A stretch of DNA of 64,000 bases, taken from contig JAJPKO010000018.1 of NCBI GenBank assembly GCA_021323655.1, forward strand, positions 1-64,000. The letters run 5' to 3'. A program made the position numbers and the translations under genes. The DNA is from Acidobacteriaceae bacterium (GTDB lineage: Bacteria > Acidobacteriota > Terriglobia > Terriglobales > Acidobacteriaceae). The notes beneath the pieces are model-generated. The model saw only the letters and a program-made list of their open reading frames with translations, did no database searches and was not told the DNA's origin. Below, piece after piece: positions 47,588 through 60,701 of the stretch (position 1 is the first letter of the stretch; each line of letters opens with the position of its first letter).

Positions 47588-48468
47588 TGGCCTTCTCTTT
47601 TCTCATGCCGGATACGCATCGCCGTCCGCCACTGGCCTGCGAGTTTCTGCCAACGGGCATTGTGGCCGCGCGCCTTGCCGATGCCGGACAGGCCGTGACC
47701 GCATTCGCTCCGCTGCCTGAAGGTGCTCTTTCCCCTTCGCTCAAAGCGTCGAACATCACCGACAAGGCGGCTGTTGTGGCAGCTCTCAAACGTGCCGTCG
47801 GGTCTGTCGAGTCTCGTGAAAAGCACCTTGCGCTGGTCGTGCCAGACGCAGCGGTGCGTGTTCTGCTGCTCGACTTCGACACGCTCCCGGCCAAACCCGC
47901 CGAAGCCATTCCCGTTGTGCGCTTTCGTCTCCGCAAGCTGGTCCCGTTTGAAGTGGATGATGCGGCGGTAAGCTATCAGATCATGCGGCAGACCGCGGAG
48001 GAAGCACGCGTGCTGGTGACGGCCATTCCTCACGCCGTTCTTGCCGAATATGAAGAAGCAGCGCGCCTGGCCGGGTACGAGCCGGGAGCGGTGCTGCCCA
48101 GCACACTGGCAGCGCTTGCCGCGCTCTCGCAACAAGAGCCCACGCTGGTGGTCAACAGCAATGGCCATTCCGTCACCACCGCCATTACCCGCGGAGAAGA
48201 GCTGCTTCTGCATCGCAGTCTGGACCTGCAGCAGGAAGTCGACCTGCGCCAGGCCGTCGCCGTATCGCTCGCCTATTTTGAAGACACGCTGGCCTCCACT
48301 CCGCAGGAAGTGTTTTACGCCGGCCCGGGCGGAGCTGCAGAACTGGCGCGCATCCTCGAACAGGAGCAGTTCCGCGTGCGCGACCTGGTCCCCGCTGCCG
48401 TCATCGGCGAAACAACAAACATCCCCCGTGGCCTGATGGCCGGGGTACGAGGAGCGCTGGCAAGCTGA
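47587..48468 (+). CDS. PilM-like actin-fold assembly protein
   Basis: Cytoplasmic PilM/GspL-N-type protein of 293 aa. It contains the ALVVPDAAVRVLLLDFDTLPAKPAEAIPVVRFRLRKLVPFE segment typical of PilM, where the actin-like fold contacts the PilN N-terminus. The nucleotide-binding residues are poorly conserved by eye. Position between the ATPase and PilN-like genes supports the assignment. The next gene starts directly at its stop codon. Confidence 0.85.
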   Translation: MAFSFLMPDTHRRPPLACEFLPTGIVAARLADAGQAVTAFAPLPEGALSPSLKASNITDKAAVVAALKRAVGSVESREKHLALVVPDAAVRVLLLDFDTLPAKPAEAIPVVRFRLRKLVPFEVDDAAVSYQIMRQTAEEARVLVTAIPHAVLAEYEEAARLAGYEPGAVLPSTLAALAALSQQEPTLVVNSNGHSVTTAITRGEELLLHRSLDLQQEVDLRQAVAVSLAYFEDTLASTPQEVFYAGPGGAAELARILEQEQFRVRDLVPAAVIGETTNIPRGLMAGVRGALAS

Positions 48469-49113
48469 ATGCGCGTCACCATCAATCTCGCTTCCCATCC
48501 TTATGTCGAGCTGCGGCCCATCTACGCGCGGCTGCGCCTATGGATGATCATTCTTGCTCTGCTTGCTGTCCCCTTTGGATGGCTGCTGCATATTGAGAAG
48601 CAGCGTGCGGCAGCGGCCACGGCCCACGTGCGCGCCATGCAGACGCGCGTGGAGCAGATGCAGCGCCAGCAACAGAGCTACCAAACACTGATGCGCCAGC
48701 CGCAGAACGCCGCCGTGCTCACACAATCGGAATTTTTGAACGGCCTCTTCCGGCAGAAGTCCTTCTCATGGACTGCCACCATGACCGATCTCGAAACGGT
48801 TCTTCCAGCGGGAGTGCAGGTGCAGAGCATTGACCCCATCATGTCGCCCGACGGCCACGTCACCATTCGCATGCGCGTCACAGGGCAACGCCAGCGCGCG
48901 CTCGAACTGGTGAAGAACCTGGAGCGTTCCAAGCATTTCGCCTCACCACGCCTCTCCGGTGAGGCCCTCGCCACCTCCAGCCAGGGCAATCAGCCTGCGC
49001 CTGTCAGCACGTCAGCCTCGGATGTGAACTTTGACGTCCTCGCCGACTATCGCCCGTTTCCGGAAGTGGAAAAGGCCACGCCACCGCAGCAGCGGAAAGG
49101 AGCAGCGGAATGA
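48469..49113 (+). CDS. PilN-like inner-membrane assembly protein
   Basis: Bitopic protein of 214 aa. The N-terminus MRVTINLASHPYVELRP is the PilN 'INL' motif that docks into PilM. One transmembrane helix (LWMIILALLAVPFGWLL), a coiled coil rich in Gln/Met (HVRAMQTRVEQMQRQQQSY) and a ferredoxin-like periplasmic domain follow. It overlaps the PilO-like gene by four bases. Confidence 0.85.
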   Translation: MRVTINLASHPYVELRPIYARLRLWMIILALLAVPFGWLLHIEKQRAAAATAHVRAMQTRVEQMQRQQQSYQTLMRQPQNAAVLTQSEFLNGLFRQKSFSWTATMTDLETVLPAGVQVQSIDPIMSPDGHVTIRMRVTGQRQRALELVKNLERSKHFASPRLSGEALATSSQGNQPAPVSTSASDVNFDVLADYRPFPEVEKATPPQQRKGAAE

Positions 49114-49733
49114 ACCCGCGCAAGCTCTTTTCTCTGCTTAACCTGCATATTGCTGGTGTCGCCATCCTGCTCGTGCTGGATCTCGTCCTGCTCACCAGGC
49201 TGTTCTTCGCATGGCATGATGCCAGTTCCGACCAGTCAGATGAATACGCAGCCCAGCACATGACATACATGCAGTTGCAGGCACAAATGTCGCACCTTCA
49301 GGGCCTTCCGCAAAAAGTAGACCAGGCCCGCACGGATGCGCAGAAGTTCTTCGACCAGCGCATAGCACCCAATTATTCCACCATGGCGGGCGAGCTGGGT
49401 TCGCTTGCCGCAAAGAACAATGTGCGCCTGACACGCGCGCAGTACACCCCCTCCCCTGCCATCAACGGACTCACTGAAGTCCGCATTGATGCCAGCCTCA
49501 GCGGCGAATACGCTCCGCTGATGCGCTTCATCAATGGTATTGAGCGCGACAAGGACCACGTCTTCTTCATCATCAATCAGGTTGCCTTCAACGGGCAGCA
49601 GGGCGGACTCGTCAACGTGCGACTGCGCATGACGACATATCTGCGCTCCAGCAGCGGTCTTCCTCCATCCACAAATGAGCAGGCACAGACGAGCACAGAA
49701 GCTGCATCACTCCGCTCTCCGGAGGTGCGCTGA
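49110..49733 (+). CDS. PilO-like inner-membrane assembly protein
   Basis: Bitopic protein of 207 aa. A transmembrane helix (HIAGVAILLVLDLVLLTRLFF), a periplasmic coiled coil (MQLQAQMSHLQGLPQKVDQAR) and a C-terminal ferredoxin-like domain (EVRIDASLSGEYAPLMRFINGIERD) match PilO/GspM. It pairs with the PilN-like protein to form the alignment complex. Confidence 0.83.
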   Translation: MNPRKLFSLLNLHIAGVAILLVLDLVLLTRLFFAWHDASSDQSDEYAAQHMTYMQLQAQMSHLQGLPQKVDQARTDAQKFFDQRIAPNYSTMAGELGSLAAKNNVRLTRAQYTPSPAINGLTEVRIDASLSGEYAPLMRFINGIERDKDHVFFIINQVAFNGQQGGLVNVRLRMTTYLRSSSGLPPSTNEQAQTSTEAASLRSPEVR

Positions 49734-50341
49734 TGGCCCTCAAAGTAGGAGCAGAGGACAAAAAGAAGGCCATCGCCGCAGGTGTGCTGGGGCTGATCGT
49801 TCTGGTCCTGCTGGCCCGCTTTCTTATGGACTACTTCGGCGGAAGTTCCGCGCCCGCGCCACAGCCACAGGTTGTGAGGCAGACAGCAACGCCGCCCGCA
49901 ACTCGACCGGCACAAAATGAGCATGCCGCTGCCAAACTTCCAGGAGCGGTCCTTGGCCTTGATCCCACTCTGCATCCGGAATGGATGGCCCAGGCCGAGT
50001 CACTAGAATACACCGGCAGCGGACGGAACATCTTCTCGCAGTTCTCCGCTCCCCCTGTTATCGAGCAGGTCAAGGCCCCGGTCCGTCCCGGCAAACAGAT
50101 GCCGCAAGTCCTGCAGGGCCCGCCCCCGCCTCCGCCGATTGATCTGAAGTTCTTTGGCTACGAGGCGCACAAAGACGGCGCGAGAAAGGCGTTTCTTCTG
50201 CATGGAGATGACGTCTTCATTGCATCAGAAGGTGATGTGGTGGACCATCGCTATCGCGTTCTGAAGATCAATCCGTTATCTGTTGAGATCGAAGACATCC
50301 CGTATCACAACGCCCAGCCATTGCCGCTGACGCAGAACTGA
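49733..50341 (+). CDS. PilP/GspC-like protein
   Basis: Bitopic protein of 202 aa. One transmembrane helix (AIAAGVLGLIVLVLLARFLMDYF), a Pro/Gln/Ala-rich linker and a C-terminal small beta domain (IDLKFFGYEAHKDGARKAFLLHGDDVFIASEGDVVDHRYRVLKINP) with the HR/PilP fold that contacts a secretin. No secretin gene follows in the window, so its partner must be encoded elsewhere. Confidence 0.8.
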   Translation: MALKVGAEDKKKAIAAGVLGLIVLVLLARFLMDYFGGSSAPAPQPQVVRQTATPPATRPAQNEHAAAKLPGAVLGLDPTLHPEWMAQAESLEYTGSGRNIFSQFSAPPVIEQVKAPVRPGKQMPQVLQGPPPPPPIDLKFFGYEAHKDGARKAFLLHGDDVFIASEGDVVDHRYRVLKINPLSVEIEDIPYHNAQPLPLTQN

Positions 50342-50343
50342 CG

Positions 50344-51225
50344 ATGCTGTACCGTTTCCAATCCGCGAACAAAGAATCAGGCTTTATTCTGCTTGCGGTG
50401 ATTTTTATGGTGGCGCTGGTGCTCATTGCTCTGGCAGTGGCAGCGCCGCGTATCGCCGCATCCATTCGGCGCGACAAGGAAGAAGAACTGATTCATCGCG
50501 GGCTCCAGTACCGCCAGGCCATCAAGCTCTACTACAGAAAATTCGGCCGCTATCCTGCTTCCATTGACCAGCTCGTCAATACCAACAACATCCGCTTTCT
50601 GCGCAAGCGCTACCTTGATCCCATGACCGGCAAGGATGACTGGAAGCTCGTCCACTTTGGTCAGGCGCACGTAAAGGCAATGGGGCTCTTCGGTCAACCG
50701 ATCTCGAACAGCGGAACCGCAGGTAGCAGTGTCCTGGGTGGAGGCATCGGGCAAACGGCCGGCCCCGGCGGTGCTCTCGCCGGATCCGCTGGCTCCTCCA
50801 ACTCAACCATAACTTCGTCCTCGAACACCGATTCATCCTCATCGGACAACGGCAGCACCTCCAATGGCTCTACCAGTACTCCGGGAAGCCCGTCCTCGCC
50901 CGGATCGCCTTCCACCGGCTCAGGCAGCCTCTTCGGCAACAGCAACCAGACATTCGGTGGCTCGCCCATTGTCGGCGTCGCTATTCCTGTCGAGAAGGCC
51001 TCCATCAAGGAGTACAAGCAGCAGAAACACTACAACGAGTGGGAGTTTGTTTACGACCCCCTTGAGGACATGCAACGTGCCAACTTCTTTGGCGGAACAA
51101 CAAACCTGAACGGCACAAACAGCACTGGAACCAGCACTCCAGGTACGTCCAATCCCACCAGCCCATTCAGTTCCGGCCCGCCAACTTCTACGCCTATCGG
51201 ACCGGATTCAAATACCCCTCAGTAA
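50344..51225 (+). CDS. Type IV pilin-like/pseudopilin protein with low-complexity insertion
   Basis: Prepilin of 293 aa. A short leader ends at ESG before a hydrophobic helix (FILLAVIFMVALVLIALAVAAP), so the processing site is G-F. The residue at mature position 5 is Ala, not the canonical Glu, which is unusual and seen in GspK-like minor pseudopilins. The following helix (EEELIHRGLQYRQAIKLYYRKFGRYPASIDQL) is the GspG/PulG pattern. Residues about 120-205 are a Gly/Ser/Thr/Asn-rich low-complexity stretch, and another such tract ends the protein. Last gene of the secretion unit. Confidence 0.85.
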   Translation: MLYRFQSANKESGFILLAVIFMVALVLIALAVAAPRIAASIRRDKEEELIHRGLQYRQAIKLYYRKFGRYPASIDQLVNTNNIRFLRKRYLDPMTGKDDWKLVHFGQAHVKAMGLFGQPISNSGTAGSSVLGGGIGQTAGPGGALAGSAGSSNSTITSSSNTDSSSSDNGSTSNGSTSTPGSPSSPGSPSTGSGSLFGNSNQTFGGSPIVGVAIPVEKASIKEYKQQKHYNEWEFVYDPLEDMQRANFFGGTTNLNGTNSTGTSTPGTSNPTSPFSSGPPTSTPIGPDSNTPQ

Positions 51226-51231
51226 AATGAA

Positions 51232-51260
51232 TTGTCTATCTATTCTGACAATGATATGAT
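51232..51260 (+). promoter_or_regulatory. Candidate sigma-70 promoter upstream of the NRPS operon
   Basis: -35 TTGTCT (51232-51237) and -10 TATGAT (51255-51260) separated by 17 bases. A weaker second candidate is TTGTCT at 51511-51516 with TGTTAT at 51534-51539. Confidence 0.45.
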
Positions 51261-51544
51261 CGATCTACTCTATAGTTAGTAAGTACTTTTCTTGTCTGCC
51301 TCTTTCTCCCGATCTCGTAGTGCTGTGAATAACTCTGCGCGGTAAGCACAGGATTTTCATCTGTATTTCATCAGAGATAACTGCTGTTTTACACAGGTGT
51401 GATAGGACTACGGTCACGCACATCACAATCGCGGCATGCTGAATCGCCTGCAATTTGCCGGGGACAGTTTGCATTTCGAACAAATGGGTGGGGCATCTTG
51501 GGGTTGTAAGTTGTCTGACGGAAGTTATACGGATGTTATCGTCA

Positions 51545-51563
51545 TGTAACACACAATGTTACA
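51545..51563. promoter_or_regulatory. Palindromic operator candidate ahead of the NRPS gene
   Basis: TGTAAC-N7-GTTACA, a perfect 6-base inverted repeat 54 bases before the NRPS start codon and just downstream of the second promoter candidate, positioned to block transcription. The regulator is unknown; none is encoded next to the operon. Confidence 0.5.
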
Positions 51564-51616
51564 GAGCGGATATATGAATGATGTCAGCCGGTTGGTGTTC
51601 TCGAGAGGAGGACCGG

Positions 51617-55643
<4,027 letters not shown>

Positions 55644-55651
<8 letters not shown>

Positions 55652-56951
55652 ACTGAAACCCATTGTGATTTTCACCATCGGCACCCAGGGCGATGTTCGT
55701 CCCTGCGTGGCATTGGGTCAGGGCCTACACCGCGCAGGATGGCCCGTGCGCATTGCGACAAGCAGCAATTTCGCCGGGCTCGTCCATGAAGCAGGGCTGG
55801 AATTCTTTCCCATGACGGCCGACTTTCAGGCCATGCTGGAGACAGACCGCTCCATCGCCGACCACGGCCTCGACATCCGCGCCATGGTGCGCATTTTCCG
55901 CGAGCGTTACGCTTCCTGGGCTGTGAACTGGGTGCGCGAAGGGCTGGCCGCCGCCGAAGGTGCGGGACTTCTGATCGGCGTCAGCAACAGCATCCTGCTC
56001 GCGAGGGCGCTTTCCCAGGCCCTTTCCATCCCGTTTGCCATCGCCAGATTGCAGCCCTGCACTCTGTCAAAGGTCCTGCCGCCCATCATGCTGATCAAAT
56101 CTCAGCGCCGTTTGCCTGGAATCGTTGGCCTCAGTGCGCACGCTCTCATGTTCAAGCTCTTGTGGAGCGTCATGCGTCCAGCGATCAATGACATTGTGCA
56201 TCCGCAGCTCGGGCTGCCACCGTATCCCTGGTATGGCCCCTACTTCCGCGATCTGCATCAATCCAAAGTCATCAATGGCTTCAGCCAGCATGTACTCCCA
56301 CGTCCTTCTGACTGGACGCCGAACTCCCAGCTGACTGGCTACTGGTTCCTCAATCAGCAGAGATGGCAGCCTTCTGATGCGTTAAGCGCATTTCTGGCGT
56401 CAGGGCCCAAACCTGTCTACATCGGCTTTGGCAGCATGGTAAGCAACCAGGCCAAAACATTTACTGAGACCATTCTCAAGGCCGTGCAGAAGAGCGGACA
56501 GCGCGCCGTGCTCGCCACCGGATGGGGAGGACTGGAAGGCGAAGAAGGCCCAAAAAGCGACCGCATCTTTTTCCTGCACCATGCACCGCACGATCAGTTG
56601 TTTCCGTTGATGTCCGCCGCAGTGCATCACGGAGGCGCCGGGACCACCGCTGCTGCCGTGCGCGCCGGAATCCCCTCCATCATCGTGCCGTTCTTTGGCG
56701 ATCAGCCTTTCTGGGCCCATCGTCTTCATGCGCTGGGCGTGGCCCCGCCCGCGCTCGAACGCAAAACACTTACCTCCGATGCGCTGGCATCTGCGCTGGT
56801 CGCCGTGCGGCAGGCGGATATTGTTGAGAAGGCGGAAGCGCTCGGACAATCTGTGCGCGCAGAAGACGGTATCAGCCAGGCCATTCACTGGCTGCAGACA
56901 TGGGGCCTGCTTCCAGCCACAACAAGAGCTCCTGTCGAGGCCATGGCATGA
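55644..56951 (+). CDS. UGT-type glycosyltransferase (GT1/GT28 fold)
   Basis: GT-B glycosyltransferase of 435 aa. The acceptor half starts FTIGTQGDVRPCVALGQGLHRAGWPVRIAT. The nucleotide-sugar half has KPVYIGFGSMVSNQAKT and the donor-binding HHGGAGTTAAAVRAGIPSIIVPFFGDQPFW. This form is shared by sterol 3-beta-glucosyltransferases and the mycobacterial glycopeptidolipid glycosyltransferases. The acceptor is probably lipid-like. It overlaps the synthetase gene by 8 bases, so the products are made together. Confidence 0.93.
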
Positions 56952-58315
56952 CTTCGGATCGCAACACGGATCAACGCTCCGGGCGTCCGCTGACCATGTA
57001 CGAGCGGGCGCTCTACCTCGGCGCGGGCTTTCACGTAAATGTAATGACGACGGCCCGCATCAGCGGCCAGATTACAGAAGAGCAGATCACACGCGCTCTC
57101 CGGAAAATCCAGGACAAGCACGCCGTGTTGCGCTGCCTGGTCGAGCACAAAGGAGACCGCCCGTGGTTTGTTCCCCAGGACCATCCCGCGCCTATTCCCT
57201 TGCGGATCCTCGACCGGCAAACAGACCAGGACTGGTTTGATGTATCCACACAGGAGTCGCTGCAGCCGTTTGATGGCTCCAGCGGCCCGCTTGCGCGAGT
57301 GGTCTGGCTGCGCGGCCCCATGGAGAGCGAGCTGCTGCTGGTTTGCAGCCATGCCTTGTGCGATGGACGCTCACTCATGACGCTCCTGCGTGAGCTGCTG
57401 CTTTTGTGTGACCAGCCAGATGCCGGCATCGGTGCACCAACTTCGCTCAATTCTCTCGAAGAAGTATTTCCTGCGGAAGTGCTGGCTGATCGCAAACTGC
57501 GCCGTCGCATCCGCTGGAAGGTGCGCGTCACAAAATTGATGCTGCGCTGCGCCCGCCTTGGCAAGCCGTGGATCTACGGCAGCATTTATCGCAGCCTGTG
57601 GACAGTGGATGAGCAGACTTCACAGTTACTGGTGGCCCGCTGCAAAGCGGAAGGAGCAACCGTCTTCTCCGCTCTTGCCCTCGCCTGCATGCTGGCATTT
57701 CGCAGAATCTGCGGCCCAAGGCAGATAGAAAAGTTTGAGGCCCCGGTAGATTTCAGGCGCTATCTTCCTGACCTGCGAAGCGACAGCCTCTTTGCCATCG
57801 CACCCACCATCGTTCTTTCGCTGCAAAAGCTGCAAGGCATAGATCCTGATACTTCCGACTTCTGGGCAATGGCGCGCGCCCTCAAATCAGATATGTCCGG
57901 AAAGATGGACAGGCTTAAATCCACCGCCTTTCCTCTTTTTCTCGGCATCGAGCATCTGCATGACTTTTACGCCCGCATGGCCGTCTACGCGCGGTCCAAA
58001 CGCGCCGGCCGCAAGGTGTCACTCAGCTACGTCGGCAAAATTGATGCAGGGCAGAACTACCGTGGCTTCCGGCTTGCTGAAATCTGCGACATTTCCGCCA
58101 TGATGACGCCCACCCCGGCCCATCTCATTGCAATGTACAGCTTCGGCGGCAGGTTTCATTTTTCTTTTTCCTCCGACGAATCTTCATTGCCTGAGGCAAC
58201 TGCTCTGCAAATCAGAGAGCAGATCGTAGCCATACTTCACGCATCCCTCACCAGTCCGGATACGTTCCCGATCACAGTGGCGGCCACATCCGCTGTTGGC
58301 GCGGAGGTCTCATGA
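56948..58315 (+). CDS. Stand-alone condensation-superfamily acyltransferase (first of three)
   Basis: Protein of 455 aa with the chloramphenicol-acetyltransferase/condensation fold but no carrier or adenylation domain. The catalytic H135xxxD139G (SHALCDG) is intact. A late SYVGKID segment matches the 'SN.G' strand of PapA5/alcohol-acetyltransferase-like enzymes, and KAEGATVFSALALACMLAF is a typical interdomain helix. It probably transfers an acyl group from CoA or a carrier protein to a hydroxyl. ATGA overlap with the glycosyltransferase gene before it and with the second acyltransferase gene after it. Confidence 0.88.
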   Translation: MTSDRNTDQRSGRPLTMYERALYLGAGFHVNVMTTARISGQITEEQITRALRKIQDKHAVLRCLVEHKGDRPWFVPQDHPAPIPLRILDRQTDQDWFDVSTQESLQPFDGSSGPLARVVWLRGPMESELLLVCSHALCDGRSLMTLLRELLLLCDQPDAGIGAPTSLNSLEEVFPAEVLADRKLRRRIRWKVRVTKLMLRCARLGKPWIYGSIYRSLWTVDEQTSQLLVARCKAEGATVFSALALACMLAFRRICGPRQIEKFEAPVDFRRYLPDLRSDSLFAIAPTIVLSLQKLQGIDPDTSDFWAMARALKSDMSGKMDRLKSTAFPLFLGIEHLHDFYARMAVYARSKRAGRKVSLSYVGKIDAGQNYRGFRLAEICDISAMMTPTPAHLIAMYSFGGRFHFSFSSDESSLPEATALQIREQIVAILHASLTSPDTFPITVAATSAVGAEVS

Positions 58316-59724
58316 AGACCGTCAGTCATCTGTCTGAAGCCGAACAGGCCCCAGTGCTTCCGCGTACACCTCTTCGCATCGTGCGCCCATCCCGGCCCAT
58401 GCTCCTGCCGGAACGCACCATGTTTCGAGATGGCCGAACGCCATTTTGCAGCATCTTTACCATCCGCCTCCTTGGCGCTTTGGAAGAGCCCCAGCTGCGG
58501 CACGCATTGCGCCACGTTCAAAGCAGGCATCCTCTGCTGCGCTGTGTCGTCCATGAACAGCACTTCGTGCTCCAGGACCGGCCTTCGCCCATTCCGCTTC
58601 GCATGGTCGAACGCAGAAATGAGGACGATTGGGAGAGAGAAGTGCGTCGCGAATGGACAGCGCCATTCGACCCGGAGCGCGGGCCTTTGGCACGAGTCGT
58701 ATGGCTGCGCTCCGTCCCCGTTCATGAATTGCTTCTGGTGGCACATCATTGCATCTGCGACGGGCAGTCCGGAATCACCATTCTGCGTGACCTGCTGAGC
58801 GCCTGCGATCATTCTGACCAGGACCTCGCTCCTTACGATTCGCTCGGCGCCATCGAGGACATCGTCCCGGCAGATCTCTTGCACAGCTCCAGCTTTCGGC
58901 GGCGCGTCCGCATCAAGTCGGGAATGCTGCGGCTTGCCTTCTTCCTGAAAAAGTTCCAACGAAGTCAGGCACCTGCTCTTCCCATTACGAGGGAGCAAAT
59001 CTACTTCCATCGCTGGTTTCTTGAGAAAGCATCTGCTGCGGCCCTGCTTGATCGCTCGCGGAACGAGGGCGTGACCGTCCTTTCCGCCGTGGCCGTTGCC
59101 TGCATGCAGGCCTTTCGCGATGTACGCGGAACTGAGGCATTGCGCAAAACCTACACCATGGTCAACGCGCGGCATTTCCTGCCTCGCCTGCGCCCCAACA
59201 CTCTTTTTGGAATCGTGCCGGGCGTCGAATTGCGCATGAAAGACCTGCCTCCCGCGCACCAGATGGCGATAGGAAGCTTCTGGTTGCGTGCTCGTGCGCT
59301 CCGCAGCGATATGACGCAACGTATCGAGCACCTTGGCTCTGGCGTGTACACCTATATGGTCGCCCTCGAACGCCTGCACGACAAGTACTCGTATCTGGTT
59401 GCTGCTACGGACAACGCACCTGCCGTGCGTCATCTCACAATCTCCAACATCGGCAAGGTTGATCTTCCGCAGCATTATCGCCGCTTTCAGCTCGAATCGG
59501 TCTTCAGTCCGCTGGTGATGGTCTCGCCCACTCCTGCGAATACTCTGGTGCTCTCCAGCTTCGGCGGCCGGATGGAGTTTGCCATCATCTCCGACGAATC
59601 TTCCTTGCCAGCCGCCGGGGCCCTGGCAATCCAGCACCGCATGATGGAAATCCTGTCCGCAGCCTTGTCCTCGCCAAACAACTCGGGCCTTACCAACCCG
59701 GCTTCGGCAGAGCAGACACAATGA
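58312..59724 (+). CDS. Stand-alone condensation-superfamily acyltransferase (second of three)
   Basis: Paralogue of 470 aa. The active site is HHCICDG with catalytic His146 and Asp150. It shares the ESSLP and SNIGKVDLP blocks with the preceding protein, arguing for tandem duplication with divergence. The first 25 residues are a variable extension. It probably acylates a different position of the same product. Starts in an ATGA overlap and ends in another with the GT2 gene. Confidence 0.88.
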   Translation: MKTVSHLSEAEQAPVLPRTPLRIVRPSRPMLLPERTMFRDGRTPFCSIFTIRLLGALEEPQLRHALRHVQSRHPLLRCVVHEQHFVLQDRPSPIPLRMVERRNEDDWEREVRREWTAPFDPERGPLARVVWLRSVPVHELLLVAHHCICDGQSGITILRDLLSACDHSDQDLAPYDSLGAIEDIVPADLLHSSSFRRRVRIKSGMLRLAFFLKKFQRSQAPALPITREQIYFHRWFLEKASAAALLDRSRNEGVTVLSAVAVACMQAFRDVRGTEALRKTYTMVNARHFLPRLRPNTLFGIVPGVELRMKDLPPAHQMAIGSFWLRARALRSDMTQRIEHLGSGVYTYMVALERLHDKYSYLVAATDNAPAVRHLTISNIGKVDLPQHYRRFQLESVFSPLVMVSPTPANTLVLSSFGGRMEFAIISDESSLPAAGALAIQHRMMEILSAALSSPNNSGLTNPASAEQTQ

Positions 59725-60701
59725 ATACTTTCGGCCTCATTTTTGTCCTTTACCAGCCGACCGAGGAATTCCTCGGCAACCTCGCCAATGCCTGCGCCAT
59801 TTGTCCGCAGGTCGTCGTTGTCGACAACTCTCCTGAGGCCGACCCTCGTCTGCATGACTCGCTCCGGAAGCAGGAGGTCCAGCTCATCTTCAACCGAAAT
59901 CAAGGGGGCCTCGCAGGTGCCTATAATCGTGGCGCAGAGGCCCTGCTCGCGCAGAACTGCGATGTCATCTTCCTCCTCGATCAGGATTCGGACATTGACT
60001 CATCCTTCTTTGAAAACATGATGCAGGCCTGCCGCGCACTCGGGGTCGAAGAGTTCCTGGTCGGCCCCAAAATTTACGAAATCAATCTGCAAAGATGCAT
60101 GCCGGTCTTCCAGCCGGGCAAACACCTTCCGCAGCGTCTCCACATAGACGACCGCAGTGCGGGAATGTTCCCGTCTTTGTGCATCATCTCTTCCGGCTCT
60201 GCCATATCAGCCGCGGCTTATCGCCGGCTTGGCCCTTTCCGCGAAGACTATTTCATTGAATATGTGGACATCGAGTACAGCCTGCGTGCCGTAAGCCACG
60301 GCGTCCCCGTATATATGAATGCCGCCGTCACGCTGCGGCAGATTACCGGTAAAATCGAGCGGCACGGCAAGCGCTACACCACAAACCATTCCGCGTGGCG
60401 CCGCTACTATGGAGCACGCAATGCCGTGCACTGCCTTCGCCTCCACCGCGAACATTGGGGACTGCATTGGGTAAGCACATTTCTTGCCTTCCTCCAGATT
60501 GTGCGCGTGCTTCAATACGAGCCGCAGAAGCTGAGAAAAGTTACTGCCATCCTCAGCGGCTATCTTGATGGCCTGCTGGGGCGGCTTGGCACCTTTGAAG
60601 ACCGCCATCCGCGCATCGCTGCCTTTTGTAAAAGCACGCCACGCGCACAAGTCGCATTCGACAACAGTCCGCCAGTACCGATGACAGGAGACCATGCGTG
60701 A
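59721..60701 (+). CDS. GT2-family glycosyltransferase, rhamnosyltransferase-like
   Basis: GT-A glycosyltransferase of 326 aa. VVVVDNSPEADP, FNRNQGGLAGAYNRGAEAL and the metal motif IFLLDQDSDID are the pattern of dTDP-rhamnosyl transferases such as RfbF/WbbL-type enzymes; EYVDIEYSLRAVSHGVPVYM is the downstream acidic block. Rhamnose as donor is inference, and rhamnose-synthesis genes are not in the window. It lies between two acyltransferase genes with 4-base overlaps on both sides. Confidence 0.92.
   Translation: MNTFGLIFVLYQPTEEFLGNLANACAICPQVVVVDNSPEADPRLHDSLRKQEVQLIFNRNQGGLAGAYNRGAEALLAQNCDVIFLLDQDSDIDSSFFENMMQACRALGVEEFLVGPKIYEINLQRCMPVFQPGKHLPQRLHIDDRSAGMFPSLCIISSGSAISAAAYRRLGPFREDYFIEYVDIEYSLRAVSHGVPVYMNAAVTLRQITGKIERHGKRYTTNHSAWRRYYGARNAVHCLRLHREHWGLHWVSTFLAFLQIVRVLQYEPQKLRKVTAILSGYLDGLLGRLGTFEDRHPRIAAFCKSTPRAQVAFDNSPPVPMTGDHA

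Larger units (their letters stand above)
51226..51616. promoter_or_regulatory. AT-richer leader/regulatory region of the biosynthetic operon
   Basis: About 390 bases with no confident gene; visibly less GC-rich than its flanks at the upstream end. It contains the promoter-like sequence at 51232-51260 and the palindrome at 51545-51563 described separately. If transcription starts near 51267 the leader is about 350 bases, long enough for a structured regulatory RNA, but I cannot assign one. Confidence 0.5.

Noticed and set aside
47395-48498. Open frame of 367 codons antisense to the GspE/PilM-like genes
   Set aside because: Opposite two genes with strong family motifs and operon structure; composition is non-protein-like.
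51265-51552. 95-codon minus-strand frame in the NRPS leader
   Set aside because: No ribosome binding site, no recognised family and a composition unlike a regulator; treated as non-coding leader.
58237-59721. Open frame of 494 codons antisense to the second acyltransferase
   Set aside because: Shadow of a conserved coding frame; no motif, no ribosome binding site.
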